Of a stretch of 64,000 nt of DNA, positions 24,973 to 36,232 are shown one piece after another. Every line of letters begins with the position of its first letter. Position 1 is the first letter of the stretch. The position numbers and the translations under genes are program-made. The notes beneath the pieces were generated by a model, which saw nothing but the letters and a program-made list of their open reading frames with translations, was not told where the DNA came from and ran no database searches. The DNA is taken from positions 39,723 through 103,722 of the forward strand of contig JBKPAG010000006.1 in NCBI GenBank assembly GCA_046726315.1. Reading direction: 5' to 3'. The stretch is from JACVRX01 sp046726315 (GTDB taxonomy: Bacteria > Actinomycetota > Actinomycetes > Jiangellales > Jiangellaceae).

Positions 24973-25476
24973 TCAGTGGCCGTGCTCGTAGTACCCAGTG
25001 TCCTTTGCCCGCTGATAGGAGCGCAGGATCTCTGCCTCCGCCTCCTCGCGGCCGACCCACTGGGCACCCTCGACTGACTTGCCGGGCTCGAGATCCTTGT
25101 AGACCTCGAAGAAGTGCTGGATCTCCAGCCGGGCGTATTCCGGGATGTCCGTCAAGTCGCGCATGAGGGTCATGCGCACGTCCTCGGCCGGAACGCACAT
25201 GACCTTGTCGTCACCGCCGGCCTCGTCCGTCATGCGGAACATGCCAAGTGCGCGGCAGCGGATGAGGCAACCCGGGAAGGTGGAATCCTCGACGAGTACC
25301 AACGCGTCCAGCGGATCGCCGTCCTCGCCGAGGGTCTGTTCGACGAACCCGTAGTCGGCGGGGTACCGGGTCGACGTGAACAGCCGCCGGTCCAGCTTGA
25401 TCCGGCCGGTTTTGTGGTCCAGCTCGTACTTGTTTCGGCTCCCGGACGGGATCTCGATCGTGACGTCGAACTCCAC
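24973..25476 (-). CDS. ppa: Inorganic pyrophosphatase
   Basis: 167 residues. Family I soluble pyrophosphatase: VEFDVTIEIPSGSRNKYELD, YPADYGFVEQTLGEDGDPLDALVLVED (active-site Asp cluster), GDDKVMCVPAEDVR and HFFEVYKDLEPGKSV. It hydrolyses PPi to drive biosynthetic reactions in the cytosol. GTG at 25476 chosen with GGAGGG upstream; a TTG at 25485 in frame is possible. Divergent from dacB with 52 bp between. Confidence 0.96.
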   Translation of the reverse strand: MEFDVTIEIPSGSRNKYELDHKTGRIKLDRRLFTSTRYPADYGFVEQTLGEDGDPLDALVLVEDSTFPGCLIRCRALGMFRMTDEAGGDDKVMCVPAEDVRMTLMRDLTDIPEYARLEIQHFFEVYKDLEPGKSVEGAQWVGREEAEAEILRSYQRAKDTGYYEHGH

Positions 25477-25528
25477 GACACCCTCCAACTCACGAGTGGC
25501 ATCTGAGTCTCCCGTACCGTGGCCGGTC

Positions 25529-26932
25529 GTGTCTCGTCGCACGGTCGCAGTCGTTGCCGCGATGCTGACCGTGCTCAGCGTCGCGATCGTGGTGCTCGTG
25601 ACAACCGGCGTGGTCGGCCCCGGCGCGGCACCGACGTCGCCGACCGCGTCGGCGACGACCCAGACTCCGACGCCATCCTCGGTGCCGACGGTGCTGTCTG
25701 CGGCATCGGGCCGGCCGACGGCCGGGGGACCGCCACTCGACGACGTGCTCGAGGGCCCGCTGAACGCCGAGGCGCTCGGTCCCAGGGTGGCGGCCGCGGT
25801 GGTCGACCTGTCGACGGGATCCACGTTGCTGGCCGAGAACGCGGAATCGGCCCTGATCCCCGCGAGCACGATCAAGATCCTGACCTCGGCAGCAGCGTTA
25901 GACGTGCTCGGGCCGGGACATCGCTTTACTACCCGTGTGGTAGCAAGCCCGGCTAGGGACCAGCTGGTGTTGGTGGGCGGCGGCGACCCGGCGCTAACGG
26001 TCAGTGACGATCCGCGGCTCGACGTTGCCACCCGCCTGTCCGTCCTGGCAGATCGAACCGCAGCCGCGCTGACAAAGACCGATACGACCACAGTGGAACT
26101 CTTCGTTGACGACAGCCTGTTCACTGGACCGGCGGTGGATCCGGACTGGGAGTCGAGCTACGTTCTGACCGGTGCCGTTGGGCCGGTGTCCGCGTTGGCT
26201 GTCGACGGCGGACGGATCAATCCCGGCCTGAGGTCCCGTACCGCCGACCCCGCGCTACTCGCGGCAGCGGATTTTGCCGCCCTGCTCGCCGCTCACGGCG
26301 TCATCGTCCGGGCAGGGCCGATGCGCGCCGAGGCGTCGGACGACGCGACCGAGATCGCCGCCGTCCGCTCGCCGTCGCTGGCGCGGATCGTCGAACACGT
26401 GCTGCTGGTCAGTGACAATGACGGTTCGGAGGTACTGGCTCGACACGTCGCCTTGGGGACCGGACGGCCAGGCAGCTCGCGGGCAGCCGAAGAGGCTGTC
26501 GTCGAGACCCTGGAGCAGCTGGGAATCGACATGTCGGGTACTACGGTCGCCGATGGCAGCGGACTCGCCCGTGCCAACGCGATCTCGCCGGAGGTACTGG
26601 TGGCGAGCCTGCTGGCGGCCGCGAAGGCGGAAAACCCAGATCTGCGGTCGGTGTTGACCGGGCTTCCGGTAGCGCAGTTCACGGGCACCCTCGACGAACG
26701 GTTCGATTCGCCGGGAGCTGCCGGCGCTGCCGGTGTCGTGCGGGCCAAGACCGGCACCCTGACCGGCGTCAGCTCATTGGCGGGCATCGTCGTTTCGCGG
26801 GACGGCAATACCTATGGCTTTGCGGTACTGGCCGACCAGATCGTGAATTCCGACGCCGCCCGGGCTGCTCTCGACGACGTGGCGGCGGCGTTGGCGCGTT
26901 GCGGGTGTGCCCACCCTGGCCCAAGGACCTGA
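25529..26932 (+). CDS. dacB: D-Ala-D-Ala carboxypeptidase/endopeptidase (PBP4, S13 family)
   Basis: 467 residues. An N-terminal signal/anchor helix (VAVVAAMLTVLSVAIVVLV), then a Pro/Thr-rich linker, then the penicillin-binding fold: SxxK as PASTIKIL, SxN as VSDNDGSE and KTG as RAKTGTLTGV. S13 enzymes trim D-Ala from, or cut cross-links in, peptidoglycan outside the membrane. The order ppa–dacB–metalloprotease–tilS is conserved in actinobacteria. GTG start at 25529 precedes the signal peptide. Confidence 0.94.
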   Translation: MSRRTVAVVAAMLTVLSVAIVVLVTTGVVGPGAAPTSPTASATTQTPTPSSVPTVLSAASGRPTAGGPPLDDVLEGPLNAEALGPRVAAAVVDLSTGSTLLAENAESALIPASTIKILTSAAALDVLGPGHRFTTRVVASPARDQLVLVGGGDPALTVSDDPRLDVATRLSVLADRTAAALTKTDTTTVELFVDDSLFTGPAVDPDWESSYVLTGAVGPVSALAVDGGRINPGLRSRTADPALLAAADFAALLAAHGVIVRAGPMRAEASDDATEIAAVRSPSLARIVEHVLLVSDNDGSEVLARHVALGTGRPGSSRAAEEAVVETLEQLGIDMSGTTVADGSGLARANAISPEVLVASLLAAAKAENPDLRSVLTGLPVAQFTGTLDERFDSPGAAGAAGVVRAKTGTLTGVSSLAGIVVSRDGNTYGFAVLADQIVNSDAARAALDDVAAALARCGCAHPGPRT

Positions 26933-26958
26933 GCACCCGGCCACGTAGCGTGGCGGCC

Positions 26959-28059
26959 ATGACGACGCGTGACTCGGCAGACATGGTGGATTGGGATCTC
27001 GCGGTCGCGACCGCTCGTCGGCTGGCGAAGCCGGGGCCCGCGGTCAGCTCCGCCGAGGCCAGGACTGTCGTCACTGACCTCAAGTCCTTTGCCGAAGAGG
27101 CAACCGGACCCGTTCGCTCGTTCACGGGCATGGACGCGACAGCGGCGGCAGCTCCGGTAGTAGTGGTGGATCGGGGCGGTTGGGTACAGGCGAACGCCGA
27201 TGGCATGCGGGAGATCATCACACCTCTGACCGACAAGCTGCGCGCCCGCAGGACCACCCCTGGGCTGTTGGACCAGGTGGGTCCCAAGGTGACCGGTGTG
27301 GAAACGGGAGCATTACTCGCCTTTCTCGCCGCAAAGGTGCTCGGCCAATTCGACCCGTTCTGGTCTGGCGGATCCGGCTCGGGGAACGGTGTGGCGGGCC
27401 GGCTCCTCCTGGTCGCCCCCAACGTCGTTCATGTGGAGCGGGAACTCGAGGTCGATCCGCGCGACTTCCGGATGTGGGTGTGCCTGCACGAGGAGACCCA
27501 CCGGGTCCAGTTCACCGCGGTCCCGTGGTTGCGCGATCACCTCCGGGCCGAGATCGCCTCCTTCATCGCAGCGACCGAGGTCGACCCGTCCGTACTGTTG
27601 TCCCGGCTGCGGGTGATCATCCGATCTGTCGTCGAGAGCGCTCAGAGTGGCCACGACGGCCCTTCGGTGCTCGACCTCGTGCAATCCCCTGAGCAGAAGG
27701 CGATCATCGACCGGGTCACGGCGGCGATGTCGGTACTTGAAGGTCATGCCGACGTCGTCATGGACGGTGTCGGCCCAGAGGTGGTGCCCAGCGTGGCGAC
27801 GATCCGGGAGAAGTTCCAGCGTCGCCGCGCCGGTGCCAACAGCCTGGACCGGACCGTGCGCCGGCTGCTCGGCATCGAGGCAAAGATGCGCCAGTACCGC
27901 GACGGCGCGAAGTTCGTCAACGGCGTCGTCGACAGGGTCGGCATGGGCGGATTCAACCGGGTGTGGGAGTCGGCCGACAATCTCCCGACACTCGACGAGA
28001 TCGTCGATCCCGTCGCCTGGGTGCGCCGGGTCCACGGAGCCTCCCCCAACTCCCCGTGA
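26959..28059 (+). CDS. Zinc-dependent metalloprotease (F420-associated family)
   Basis: 366 residues. HEXXH zinc motif in WVCLHEETHRVQFT, with later candidate Glu (AAMSVLEGHADVVMD, a gluzincin-like third ligand). Family TIGR03624, linked by genome distribution with F420-making actinobacteria; substrate unknown. No signal peptide. It sits between dacB and tilS as in mycobacteria (Rv3626c). ATG at 26959 begins the family sequence. Confidence 0.9.
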   Translation: MTTRDSADMVDWDLAVATARRLAKPGPAVSSAEARTVVTDLKSFAEEATGPVRSFTGMDATAAAAPVVVVDRGGWVQANADGMREIITPLTDKLRARRTTPGLLDQVGPKVTGVETGALLAFLAAKVLGQFDPFWSGGSGSGNGVAGRLLLVAPNVVHVERELEVDPRDFRMWVCLHEETHRVQFTAVPWLRDHLRAEIASFIAATEVDPSVLLSRLRVIIRSVVESAQSGHDGPSVLDLVQSPEQKAIIDRVTAAMSVLEGHADVVMDGVGPEVVPSVATIREKFQRRRAGANSLDRTVRRLLGIEAKMRQYRDGAKFVNGVVDRVGMGGFNRVWESADNLPTLDEIVDPVAWVRRVHGASPNSP

Positions 28060-28099
28060 TCATGTCGCCTCTGCCACCGCCGCCGCACGCAAGATCGAC

Positions 28100-29110
28100 A
28101 TGATCAGCGGGGCAGTGTCGGCCGTACGGCGGGCGGTACGCGAGGCGCTCGGAGGTCTATCCGCCAACGACCTGGTGCTGGTTGCGTGCTCGGGAGGTGC
28201 GGACTCGCTGGCGTTGGCGGCAGCCCTCGCTCACGTCGCCGGACGGGAGGGACGGCGAGCGGGAGGCGTGACCGTTGACCATGGGTTGCAGCCCGGCTCA
28301 GCCGACCGAGCCCGCGCCGTCGCTGGCGAACTCGTTCGGCTAGGGCTGGACCCCGTCGAAGTCGTCCATGTGCGGGTCACCGACGACCTGCAGGGGCCGG
28401 AGGGCAACGCCCGGCGGGCGCGATACACGGCACTGGACGCAGCAGCGCGCCGGCATGAAGCGGCAGCCGTGCTGCTCGGGCACACCAGGGATGACCAGGC
28501 GGAGTCGGTATTGCTCGGGCTGGCCCGGGGATCGGGAGCCCGGTCACTGGCCGGCATGGCCGCGGTGACCGGCCGGTACCGACGGCCGCTGCTGGCAGTA
28601 CCTCGCGAGACGGTTCGAGCGGCGATCCCGGGCGACGTCACGGCATGGGAGGACCCGCACAACAGCGACGTCGCCTTCGCCCGCGTCCGCGTACGGCGGC
28701 AGGTACTTCCGACGCTCGAGGCGAACCTCGGGCCCGGGATCGCAGCCGCCCTGGCGCGAACGGCAGATCTGTTGCGTGCCGATGCCGACGCCCTGGATGC
28801 CTGGACCGACCGGGCGCTCACCGAGTGCGTGATCGATGCAGGATCACGGCAGGCACAGCCCCAACAGTCCTCCGTCGATCACGGTCTCGACGTCGGCATG
28901 TTAGCCGCGTATCCACAAGCAATCCGGCGACGTGTGCTGCGCCGAGTGGCGATCGCGGCGGGTGGCCCGCCGACCGATCTCACCGCGGCTCATGTCGACG
29001 CCATGGACGCGCTGGTCACGAAATGGCGTGGCCAGGTGGGCGTCGACCTTCCTGGCAAGCTGCGGGCAAGCCGCCTGGGTGATGTGTTGGGATTCGGCCC
29101 GTCGGAATGA
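28100..29110 (+). CDS. tilS: tRNA(Ile)-lysidine synthetase
   Basis: 336 residues. PP-loop SGGADS at 31–36, then the family segments LGHTRDDQAESVLLGLARGSG, and DPHNSDVAFARVRVRRQVLPTL. The C-terminal domain is short, as in actinobacteria. It converts the wobble C34 of tRNA-Ile2 to lysidine with ATP and lysine. Start set at the ATG 28100, just ahead of the N domain. It is followed 43 bp later by hpt. Confidence 0.93.
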   Translation: MISGAVSAVRRAVREALGGLSANDLVLVACSGGADSLALAAALAHVAGREGRRAGGVTVDHGLQPGSADRARAVAGELVRLGLDPVEVVHVRVTDDLQGPEGNARRARYTALDAAARRHEAAAVLLGHTRDDQAESVLLGLARGSGARSLAGMAAVTGRYRRPLLAVPRETVRAAIPGDVTAWEDPHNSDVAFARVRVRRQVLPTLEANLGPGIAAALARTADLLRADADALDAWTDRALTECVIDAGSRQAQPQQSSVDHGLDVGMLAAYPQAIRRRVLRRVAIAAGGPPTDLTAAHVDAMDALVTKWRGQVGVDLPGKLRASRLGDVLGFGPSE

Positions 29111-29153
29111 GTGCGTGTCTGTCGGGCGCGCGTACTGTGGCAGGCTGCCGCAC

Positions 29154-29705
29154 GTGGACGCCGACAACGTCGATACCGACCTGGCGACGGTCCTGCTGTC
29201 CGAGGAGGACATCCAGCGCAGACTCACCGAGCTCGCGGCCGAGATCGAGCGTGACTACGAAGGTCGCGATCTCTTGCTTGTCGGAGTGCTCAAGGGTGCC
29301 GTCATGGTGATGGCGGACCTGTCCAGGAAGCTGCACCGGCACGTCGAGACAGACTGGATGGCCGTCTCGTCCTACGGGTCGGGCACAAAGTCCAGCGGTG
29401 TCGTGCGCATCCTCAAAGACCTGGACACCGACCTCACCGGCCGCAACGTGATCATCGTCGAGGACATCATCGACACCGGCCTGACACTGTCTTGGCTGGT
29501 GGCGAACCTACGCTCACGCGGTCCCGCCTCGGTTGAGATCTTCGCCCTGCTGCGCAAGCCGGAGGCGGCCAAGACCGCCGTCGAGGTGCGATACGTCGGG
29601 TTCGACATCCCCAACGAGTTCGTCGTCGGGTATGGTCTCGACTTCGACGAGCGTTTCCGCAATCTCCGAGTCATCGCAACCCTCGCCCCCCACCTCTACA
29701 GCTGA
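29154..29705 (+). CDS. hpt: Hypoxanthine phosphoribosyltransferase
   Basis: 183 residues. Phosphoribosyl-binding motif VIIVEDIIDTGLTLSW, pyrophosphate loop region LLVGVLKGAVMVMADL and a C-terminal LLRKPEA…VGFDIPNEFVVGYGLDFDERFRNL, all typical of Hpt/HGPRT. It salvages hypoxanthine and guanine with PRPP. GTG at 29154 is the best start. The order tilS–hpt–ftsH is conserved. Confidence 0.95.
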   Translation: MDADNVDTDLATVLLSEEDIQRRLTELAAEIERDYEGRDLLLVGVLKGAVMVMADLSRKLHRHVETDWMAVSSYGSGTKSSGVVRILKDLDTDLTGRNVIIVEDIIDTGLTLSWLVANLRSRGPASVEIFALLRKPEAAKTAVEVRYVGFDIPNEFVVGYGLDFDERFRNLRVIATLAPHLYS

Positions 29706-29984
29706 CGTTCAGCACGCCCACAGCCCCTTCCCGTCATCGTCGGGTAGTGCTCACATTCCGGTAGGTGCTCCCGGAGGACCGCTGGTCCCGGGGCCACGCT
29801 CGGCGGGAACACGAGGCCGACCTGCGGCGTTGCTCATTTGTCAGCTTTGACGTGCACGGAGCGCGTCCAGGCTGGCCCGGTGTACCGTCGGATGGACCGA
29901 CATCTCCGGCGGGCCGGCCGCCGGACGCCCCGTTCACCGGGTGGTCCGACAGGCAGGAGGCACGGGGCCGAGCGGCTCCCCACC

Positions 29985-31994
<2,010 letters not shown>

Positions 31995-31998
31995 CCAG

Positions 31999-32601
31999 GT
32001 GGTCGCCGACCCGGACGTCGCCCGGATTCCGCCGGGGGGCTTCGACTACGCTCGGATCGAGGCCGCCGTCAGCGAGATCCTGGCCGCGATCGGGGAGGAC
32101 CCGACCCGTGAGGGTTTGCGCCAAACGCCGGAGCGGGTCGCCCGCGCCTACAAGGAGATGTTTCGGGGTCTGCATCAAGACCCGGCCGAAGTTCTGACGA
32201 CCACATTCGAGCTCGACCATGACGAGATGATCCTGGTGAAGGACATCGAGGTGGCCTCGGTCTGTGAGCATCACCTGGTGCCGTTTTACGGGTACGCCCA
32301 CATCGCCTACATCCCGGGCGACGACGGCCGGATCACCGGCCTGTCCAAGCTGGCCCGGCTGGTCGACGTGTTCGCCAAGCGCCCGCAGGTGCAGGAACGG
32401 CTCACCACGCAGATCGCCGACTCCCTGGGCCGGCTGCTCGAGCCAGCCGGAGTGATGGTCGTCATCGAGGCCGAGCATCTGTGCATGACGATGCGAGGTG
32501 TCCGCAAACCCGGCGCGAAGACGCTTACCAGTGCCGTCCGAGGGCAACTGCGCAGCCCCGCCACCCGGGCCGAGGCGATGAGCCTCATCCTCGGCCACTG
32601 A
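31999..32601 (+). CDS. folE: GTP cyclohydrolase I
   Basis: 200 residues. AIGEDPTREGLRQTPERVARAYKEM, then zinc Cys in SVCEHHLVPFYG and in EAEHLCMTMRGVRKPG, and GYIPGDDGR-like and GLSKLARLVD segments. It makes dihydroneopterin triphosphate, the first step of folate synthesis. A CGGAG 9 bp upstream favours the GTG at 31999; a GTG at 31969 would overlap ftsH by 26 bp. First of the fol operon. Confidence 0.95.
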   Translation: MVADPDVARIPPGGFDYARIEAAVSEILAAIGEDPTREGLRQTPERVARAYKEMFRGLHQDPAEVLTTTFELDHDEMILVKDIEVASVCEHHLVPFYGYAHIAYIPGDDGRITGLSKLARLVDVFAKRPQVQERLTTQIADSLGRLLEPAGVMVVIEAEHLCMTMRGVRKPGAKTLTSAVRGQLRSPATRAEAMSLILGH

Positions 32602-32743
32602 CCCCCGCGTCCATCTGGTCGCGTCGGAATGACCACGTTCACCACCCATGCCCGTACGTCACCATGCCTGCAAGCCTCGTGTTGTACGGACTCGCCTGGC
32701 GATGGCCCGGATGGCGGCACTGCCCCCGCGTACGCTGGCGCGC

Positions 32744-33688
32744 GTGACGGAAGCCGCCGGTCCGCACCGCTGGGTGCAGCGCCGGGTGCGCATGCCCAAC
32801 CTCTACGTGCCCGGCTTGCCTACCCCGGACCGTTGTCTCGTCATGGGCGTCGTGAACGTCACGCCCGACTCTTTCTCCGATGGCGGCGAATGGTTCGAGC
32901 CCGCAGATGCCATTACGCACGGGCTTCGGCTGGCCGCCCAGGGCGCCGACATCGTCGACATCGGTGGTGAGTCGACGCGACCCGGAGCCGAGCGGCCGGC
33001 CGAGGAGGAAGAGCTGCGCCGGGTGCTGCCCGTCGTGCGCGAGCTGGCGTCCGCCGGTGTCGCAGTCTCGATCGACACCATGCGTGCCGAGGTCGCCACG
33101 CGCGCCCTAGAGCTCGGCGCCCGGATGGTCAACGACGTCTCCGGCGGCAAGTCCGACACGGCAATGTTCGGAGTTGTCGCCGCCGCTGGCGTACCTATGG
33201 TGATCATGCATTGGCGCGGTTACTCGGACCATATGCAGGAGCTGACGACCTACGACGACGTGGTCCAGGACGTCATCTCGGAGCTGCGGCCACAGATCGA
33301 CCGAGCCAAATCCGCAGGCATCCCAGCCGAGCGGATCATCATCGACCCGGGACTCGGCTTCGCCAAGACCGCCGAGCACAACTGGACGTTGTTGACCCGA
33401 TTGGAAGACATCGTCGGACAGGGTTATCCCGTGCTGGTGGCGGCGTCACGCAAAACGTTTCTCGGTCGCCTCCTCGCCGATCCGGCGACCGGCGCGGACC
33501 GGCAGCCAGCCGGCCGCGACGCCGCCACAGCCGTGCTGTCCGCGCTCATCGCACTCGCGGGTGCGTGGTGTGTCCGGGTGCACGAGGTCCCAGCTTCGCT
33601 CGACGCCGTCCGCGTAGCGGCCCGATGGAATGTCGCCGCACAGACCGGCTTCGTCGAACCCGACCGGCGATCTGAAGGTTCCGAATGA
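32744..33688 (+). CDS. folP: Dihydropteroate synthase
   Basis: 314 residues. VMGVVNVTPDSFSDGG, IVDIGGESTRPGA, VNDVSGG, MHWRG, IIIDPGLGFAKT and LVAASRKTFLG are the pterin- and pABA-binding motifs of DHPS, the sulfonamide target. It joins hydroxymethyl-dihydropterin with pABA. The start is uncertain: GTG at 32744 is used, ATG at 32792 would still keep the barrel. ATGA overlap with the next gene. Confidence 0.94.
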   Translation: MTEAAGPHRWVQRRVRMPNLYVPGLPTPDRCLVMGVVNVTPDSFSDGGEWFEPADAITHGLRLAAQGADIVDIGGESTRPGAERPAEEEELRRVLPVVRELASAGVAVSIDTMRAEVATRALELGARMVNDVSGGKSDTAMFGVVAAAGVPMVIMHWRGYSDHMQELTTYDDVVQDVISELRPQIDRAKSAGIPAERIIIDPGLGFAKTAEHNWTLLTRLEDIVGQGYPVLVAASRKTFLGRLLADPATGADRQPAGRDAATAVLSALIALAGAWCVRVHEVPASLDAVRVAARWNVAAQTGFVEPDRRSEGSE

Positions 33689-34092
33689 GCCGCGACACCG
33701 AGCTCGTCATAGCGGCCAACGAGGCGTTTTACGCTGCCCTTGAGTACGCCGACCTCGACGCCCTCGAACGACTCTGGGTCGACGACGCCGCCGTGTGCGT
33801 GCACCCAGGTCTGCCTCCGATACACGGCCGCAAGGCTGTGCTTCGGTCCTGGGCCGCGATGCTGGCGGCGACACCGTATCTGCAGTTTGTTCTCACCGAC
33901 GTCGTAGTCAAGATGCGCGACGGGACGGCGGTCGTCACCTGCACAGAGAACCTGCTCTCGGCGGCCGAGGGGATGCCGGAAACCGTCTTCGCGGGTGGGC
34001 ATGCCGTCGCGACGAACGTGTTCCGGCGTGATGGCAACAGCTGGCGGCTGTGGGTTCACCACGCGTCCCCTGTTCAGCGTCGCGACGACTGA
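33685..34092 (+). CDS. SnoaL/NTF2-like small protein in the folate operon
   Basis: 135 residues. A cone-shaped NTF2-like fold is suggested by NEAFYAALEYADLDALERLWVDDAAVCVHPG, then GRKAVLRSWAAML and late WRLWVHHASP. Proteins of this type often stand between folP and folB in actinobacteria; the role is not known and may be in ligand binding or isomerisation. Start overlaps the folP stop. Confidence 0.88.
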   Translation: MSRDTELVIAANEAFYAALEYADLDALERLWVDDAAVCVHPGLPPIHGRKAVLRSWAAMLAATPYLQFVLTDVVVKMRDGTAVVTCTENLLSAAEGMPETVFAGGHAVATNVFRRDGNSWRLWVHHASPVQRRDD

Positions 34093-34138
34093 CGAGACGG
34101 GGGGAGCGGTGAACCGTCCTGCGGGCTAAGGTCAAGCC

Positions 34139-34501
34139 GTGCCCGACCGGATCGCGCTGCGCGGGGTCACCGCGCGGGGACGACATGGCTGGTTCCCGCA
34201 CGAGCGGGAGAACGGCCAGCGGTTCGTCATCGACGTCGTGATCGGTGTCGACACGCGGTCGGCCGCAGCGACCGACGACCTCGCAGCGACAGTTGATTAC
34301 GGCACCCTCGCGGAGAAGATCGCTGGCGTCGTCGGCGGTGAACCGGTCAAGCTGTTAGAGACGCTGGCCCAGCGCATCGCCCAGGTATGTCTCGGCGACA
34401 ACAGGGTGGAAGACGTCGAAGTGACTGTCCACAAGCCGGATGCACCGGTCGCGGTGCCGTTCGACGACGTGGCCGTGACGATCCGGAGGACCCGTACGTG
34501 A
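34139..34501 (+). CDS. folB: Dihydroneopterin aldolase
   Basis: 120 residues. IALRGVTARGRHGWFPHERENGQRFVIDVVI with the family Gly-Trp/His turn, VDYGTLAEKIAGVV, and a C-terminal VTVHKPDAPVAVPFDDVAVTI. It forms 6-hydroxymethyl-dihydropterin and glycolaldehyde. GTG start. GTGA overlap with folK. Length is normal. Confidence 0.95.
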   Translation: MPDRIALRGVTARGRHGWFPHERENGQRFVIDVVIGVDTRSAAATDDLAATVDYGTLAEKIAGVVGGEPVKLLETLAQRIAQVCLGDNRVEDVEVTVHKPDAPVAVPFDDVAVTIRRTRT

Positions 34502-35067
34502 CCGATCCCAACATCCACGTCTTCGACGCCGACACGCTCACCGACGAAATGCGGCCGCTGCAGCGCGCCGCGTTGGCGCTCGGCAGCAACCTCGGCGACC
34601 GGCTCGACTACCTGCAGGCCGCCGTCGATGCGATCACCGAATCACCAGGCATCGTTCCGGTCGCCGTGTCGTCGGTATACGAGACGGAACCCGTCGGCAC
34701 CCGAACTGATCAGCCGCAGTTCCTTAATGCGGTCTTGATCCTGGACACGTCGTTGCCACCGCGATCGTTGTTCGAGCGGTGCAAGGCCGCCGAAGACGCT
34801 TTCGGACGCAGTCGCAAGGAGCCGAAGGGGCCTCGGACCCTCGACCTCGACCTGCTCGCGGTGGATGGCTACACGATCAACGATCCTGACCTCATCGTGC
34901 CGCATCCGCAGTTCGCCGAGCGGGCGTTCGTGCTGATTCCGTGGGCCGAGGTGGACCCTGACTTCGAGGTCCCGGGTCACGGGCGGGTGTCCGATCTGCG
35001 CAACGCATCCAAGGACGAGCACAAGGTGCGTCGCCTCGACGACGTCGCCATCGACTTACCCGACTGA
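34498..35067 (+). CDS. folK: Hydroxymethyl-dihydropterin pyrophosphokinase
   Basis: 189 residues. ALALGSNLGDRLDYLQAAVDAI, VSSVYETEPVG, QPQFLNAV, RTLDLDLLAVDG and VPHPQFAERAFVLIPWAEVDP are the HPPK motifs. It transfers pyrophosphate from ATP to the pterin, the substrate of FolP. The N-terminal ~20 residues extend beyond the usual start. Overlaps folB by four bases. Confidence 0.95.
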   Translation: MTDPNIHVFDADTLTDEMRPLQRAALALGSNLGDRLDYLQAAVDAITESPGIVPVAVSSVYETEPVGTRTDQPQFLNAVLILDTSLPPRSLFERCKAAEDAFGRSRKEPKGPRTLDLDLLAVDGYTINDPDLIVPHPQFAERAFVLIPWAEVDPDFEVPGHGRVSDLRNASKDEHKVRRLDDVAIDLPD

Positions 35068-35081
35068 GCAAACGCGGCACC

Positions 35082-35561
35082 GTGCGTCCTACCCGGGTAA
35101 GTACCCTGCTCTGGGTCGCGCTGGCGGCCGTACCGGTCGGCTGGGTGGTCAGCCGGGTCATCGACGCCGTGTCAGGCACGCTTCCGCCGGTACCGTGGAT
35201 CTTGCCACTGCTGCTGGTGTTCCTCGCTGTCCTGCTCTTCCTGGGCGCTTCCGCGGTCCGAGGCTGGGTGCAGGAGCGCCGTTACGACCGACGGTTGGAT
35301 GCGTTGCGCGTCGCCCGCCTGCTTGCACTCAGCAAGGCAGCTGCGGTGTTCGGGGCGCTCGTCGTCGGTGCCTACCTCGGTGTCGCGGTGTTGGCGCTGG
35401 GCTCCCTGTCGGTTCCGGTGGGTCGCAATCGCACAGTGCTGGCCGCGTTGGTCGTCATTGCCGGTGTGGTGGTCGTCGTCGCAGCGCTACGGCTCGAGCG
35501 TGCCTGCTTGGTACCGCCGGACGAGGATGCGTCGGACACCGACCGGGCGCGACCGGCCTGA
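35082..35561 (+). CDS. DUF3180 membrane protein
   Basis: 159 residues with four hydrophobic helices (about 7–27, 38–59, 86–108 and 118–139). ARLLALSKAAAVFGALVVGAYLG and the following LGSLSVP are conserved. It is found straight after folK in many actinobacteria (Rv3605c type); function unknown. GTG start. Confidence 0.9.
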   Translation: MRPTRVSTLLWVALAAVPVGWVVSRVIDAVSGTLPPVPWILPLLLVFLAVLLFLGASAVRGWVQERRYDRRLDALRVARLLALSKAAAVFGALVVGAYLGVAVLALGSLSVPVGRNRTVLAALVVIAGVVVVVAALRLERACLVPPDEDASDTDRARPA

Positions 35562-35632
35562 GGCTATCTGCGCCACGAAGACCACGGCGTGGCGTCCCCG
35601 ATGCGCGCAGCGCCGTCGATACGGTGAGGGCC

Positions 35633-36220
35633 ATGATCCGCGTTCGGCACCGCCGCCGTCTGCGTTCCCTTCGATTTCTGGCAGTTGCAGGACCTGTCAC
35701 CGCGATCGCTCTGACAGCAGCGGCGTATGCGCTCCAGGGGCGTTGGTGGTTGGTCGCATCAGCCGCAGGAGCCGGGCTTTCTGCGTTGCTCGGCGCAGCT
35801 GTCTTCCGCGTCGACCGACGGTGGCGCGTCGCCTATGCCGCGGGCCGCGCCGCGCAGGCTGCCGCGTTCGCTGCCGACCACGAGCATTACGCCGCCGAGC
35901 ACCGGTCGTTCGCTGCGCACATGCTCGCCCTGCTCGACGACGCGTCAAGCCGGATCGGCGTTCAGCGCATGACGCTGGATCTGCTCCAGCGCGAGATCGC
36001 GGATCTCCGTAGTGCTCGCGCAGCCGCCTCGGAAGCAGATCCCGTCGCCAAGGGCCCGGGTCATGTTGTCGACATGCTCGGCGACGTCCCGGAGTGGACG
36101 GAGCTTTGGCCCGACGTGTCCGACGCTCCTACTGTCGTCGACCTCGTCGTGTGGGACGAACAAAACCAGTCTGCCCACCATCCCGAGCCAGCTGACGACA
36201 TGGTCGAGCGGTCTGCCTAG
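35633..36220 (+). CDS. Two-helix membrane protein with coiled segment, unknown
   Basis: 195 residues. Two membrane helices near the N terminus (about 16–33 and 38–56) are followed by an Ala-rich helical region (YAAGRAAQAAAFAADHEHYAAEHRSFAAHM) and a TLDLLQREIADLRSARAAA segment likely to form a coil. The end is acidic. It has the position of Rv3604c-like genes after DUF3180. I assign no function. Confidence 0.75.
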   Translation: MIRVRHRRRLRSLRFLAVAGPVTAIALTAAAYALQGRWWLVASAAGAGLSALLGAAVFRVDRRWRVAYAAGRAAQAAAFAADHEHYAAEHRSFAAHMLALLDDASSRIGVQRMTLDLLQREIADLRSARAAASEADPVAKGPGHVVDMLGDVPEWTELWPDVSDAPTVVDLVVWDEQNQSAHHPEPADDMVERSA

Positions 36221-36232
36221 TTCCCGCCTCGC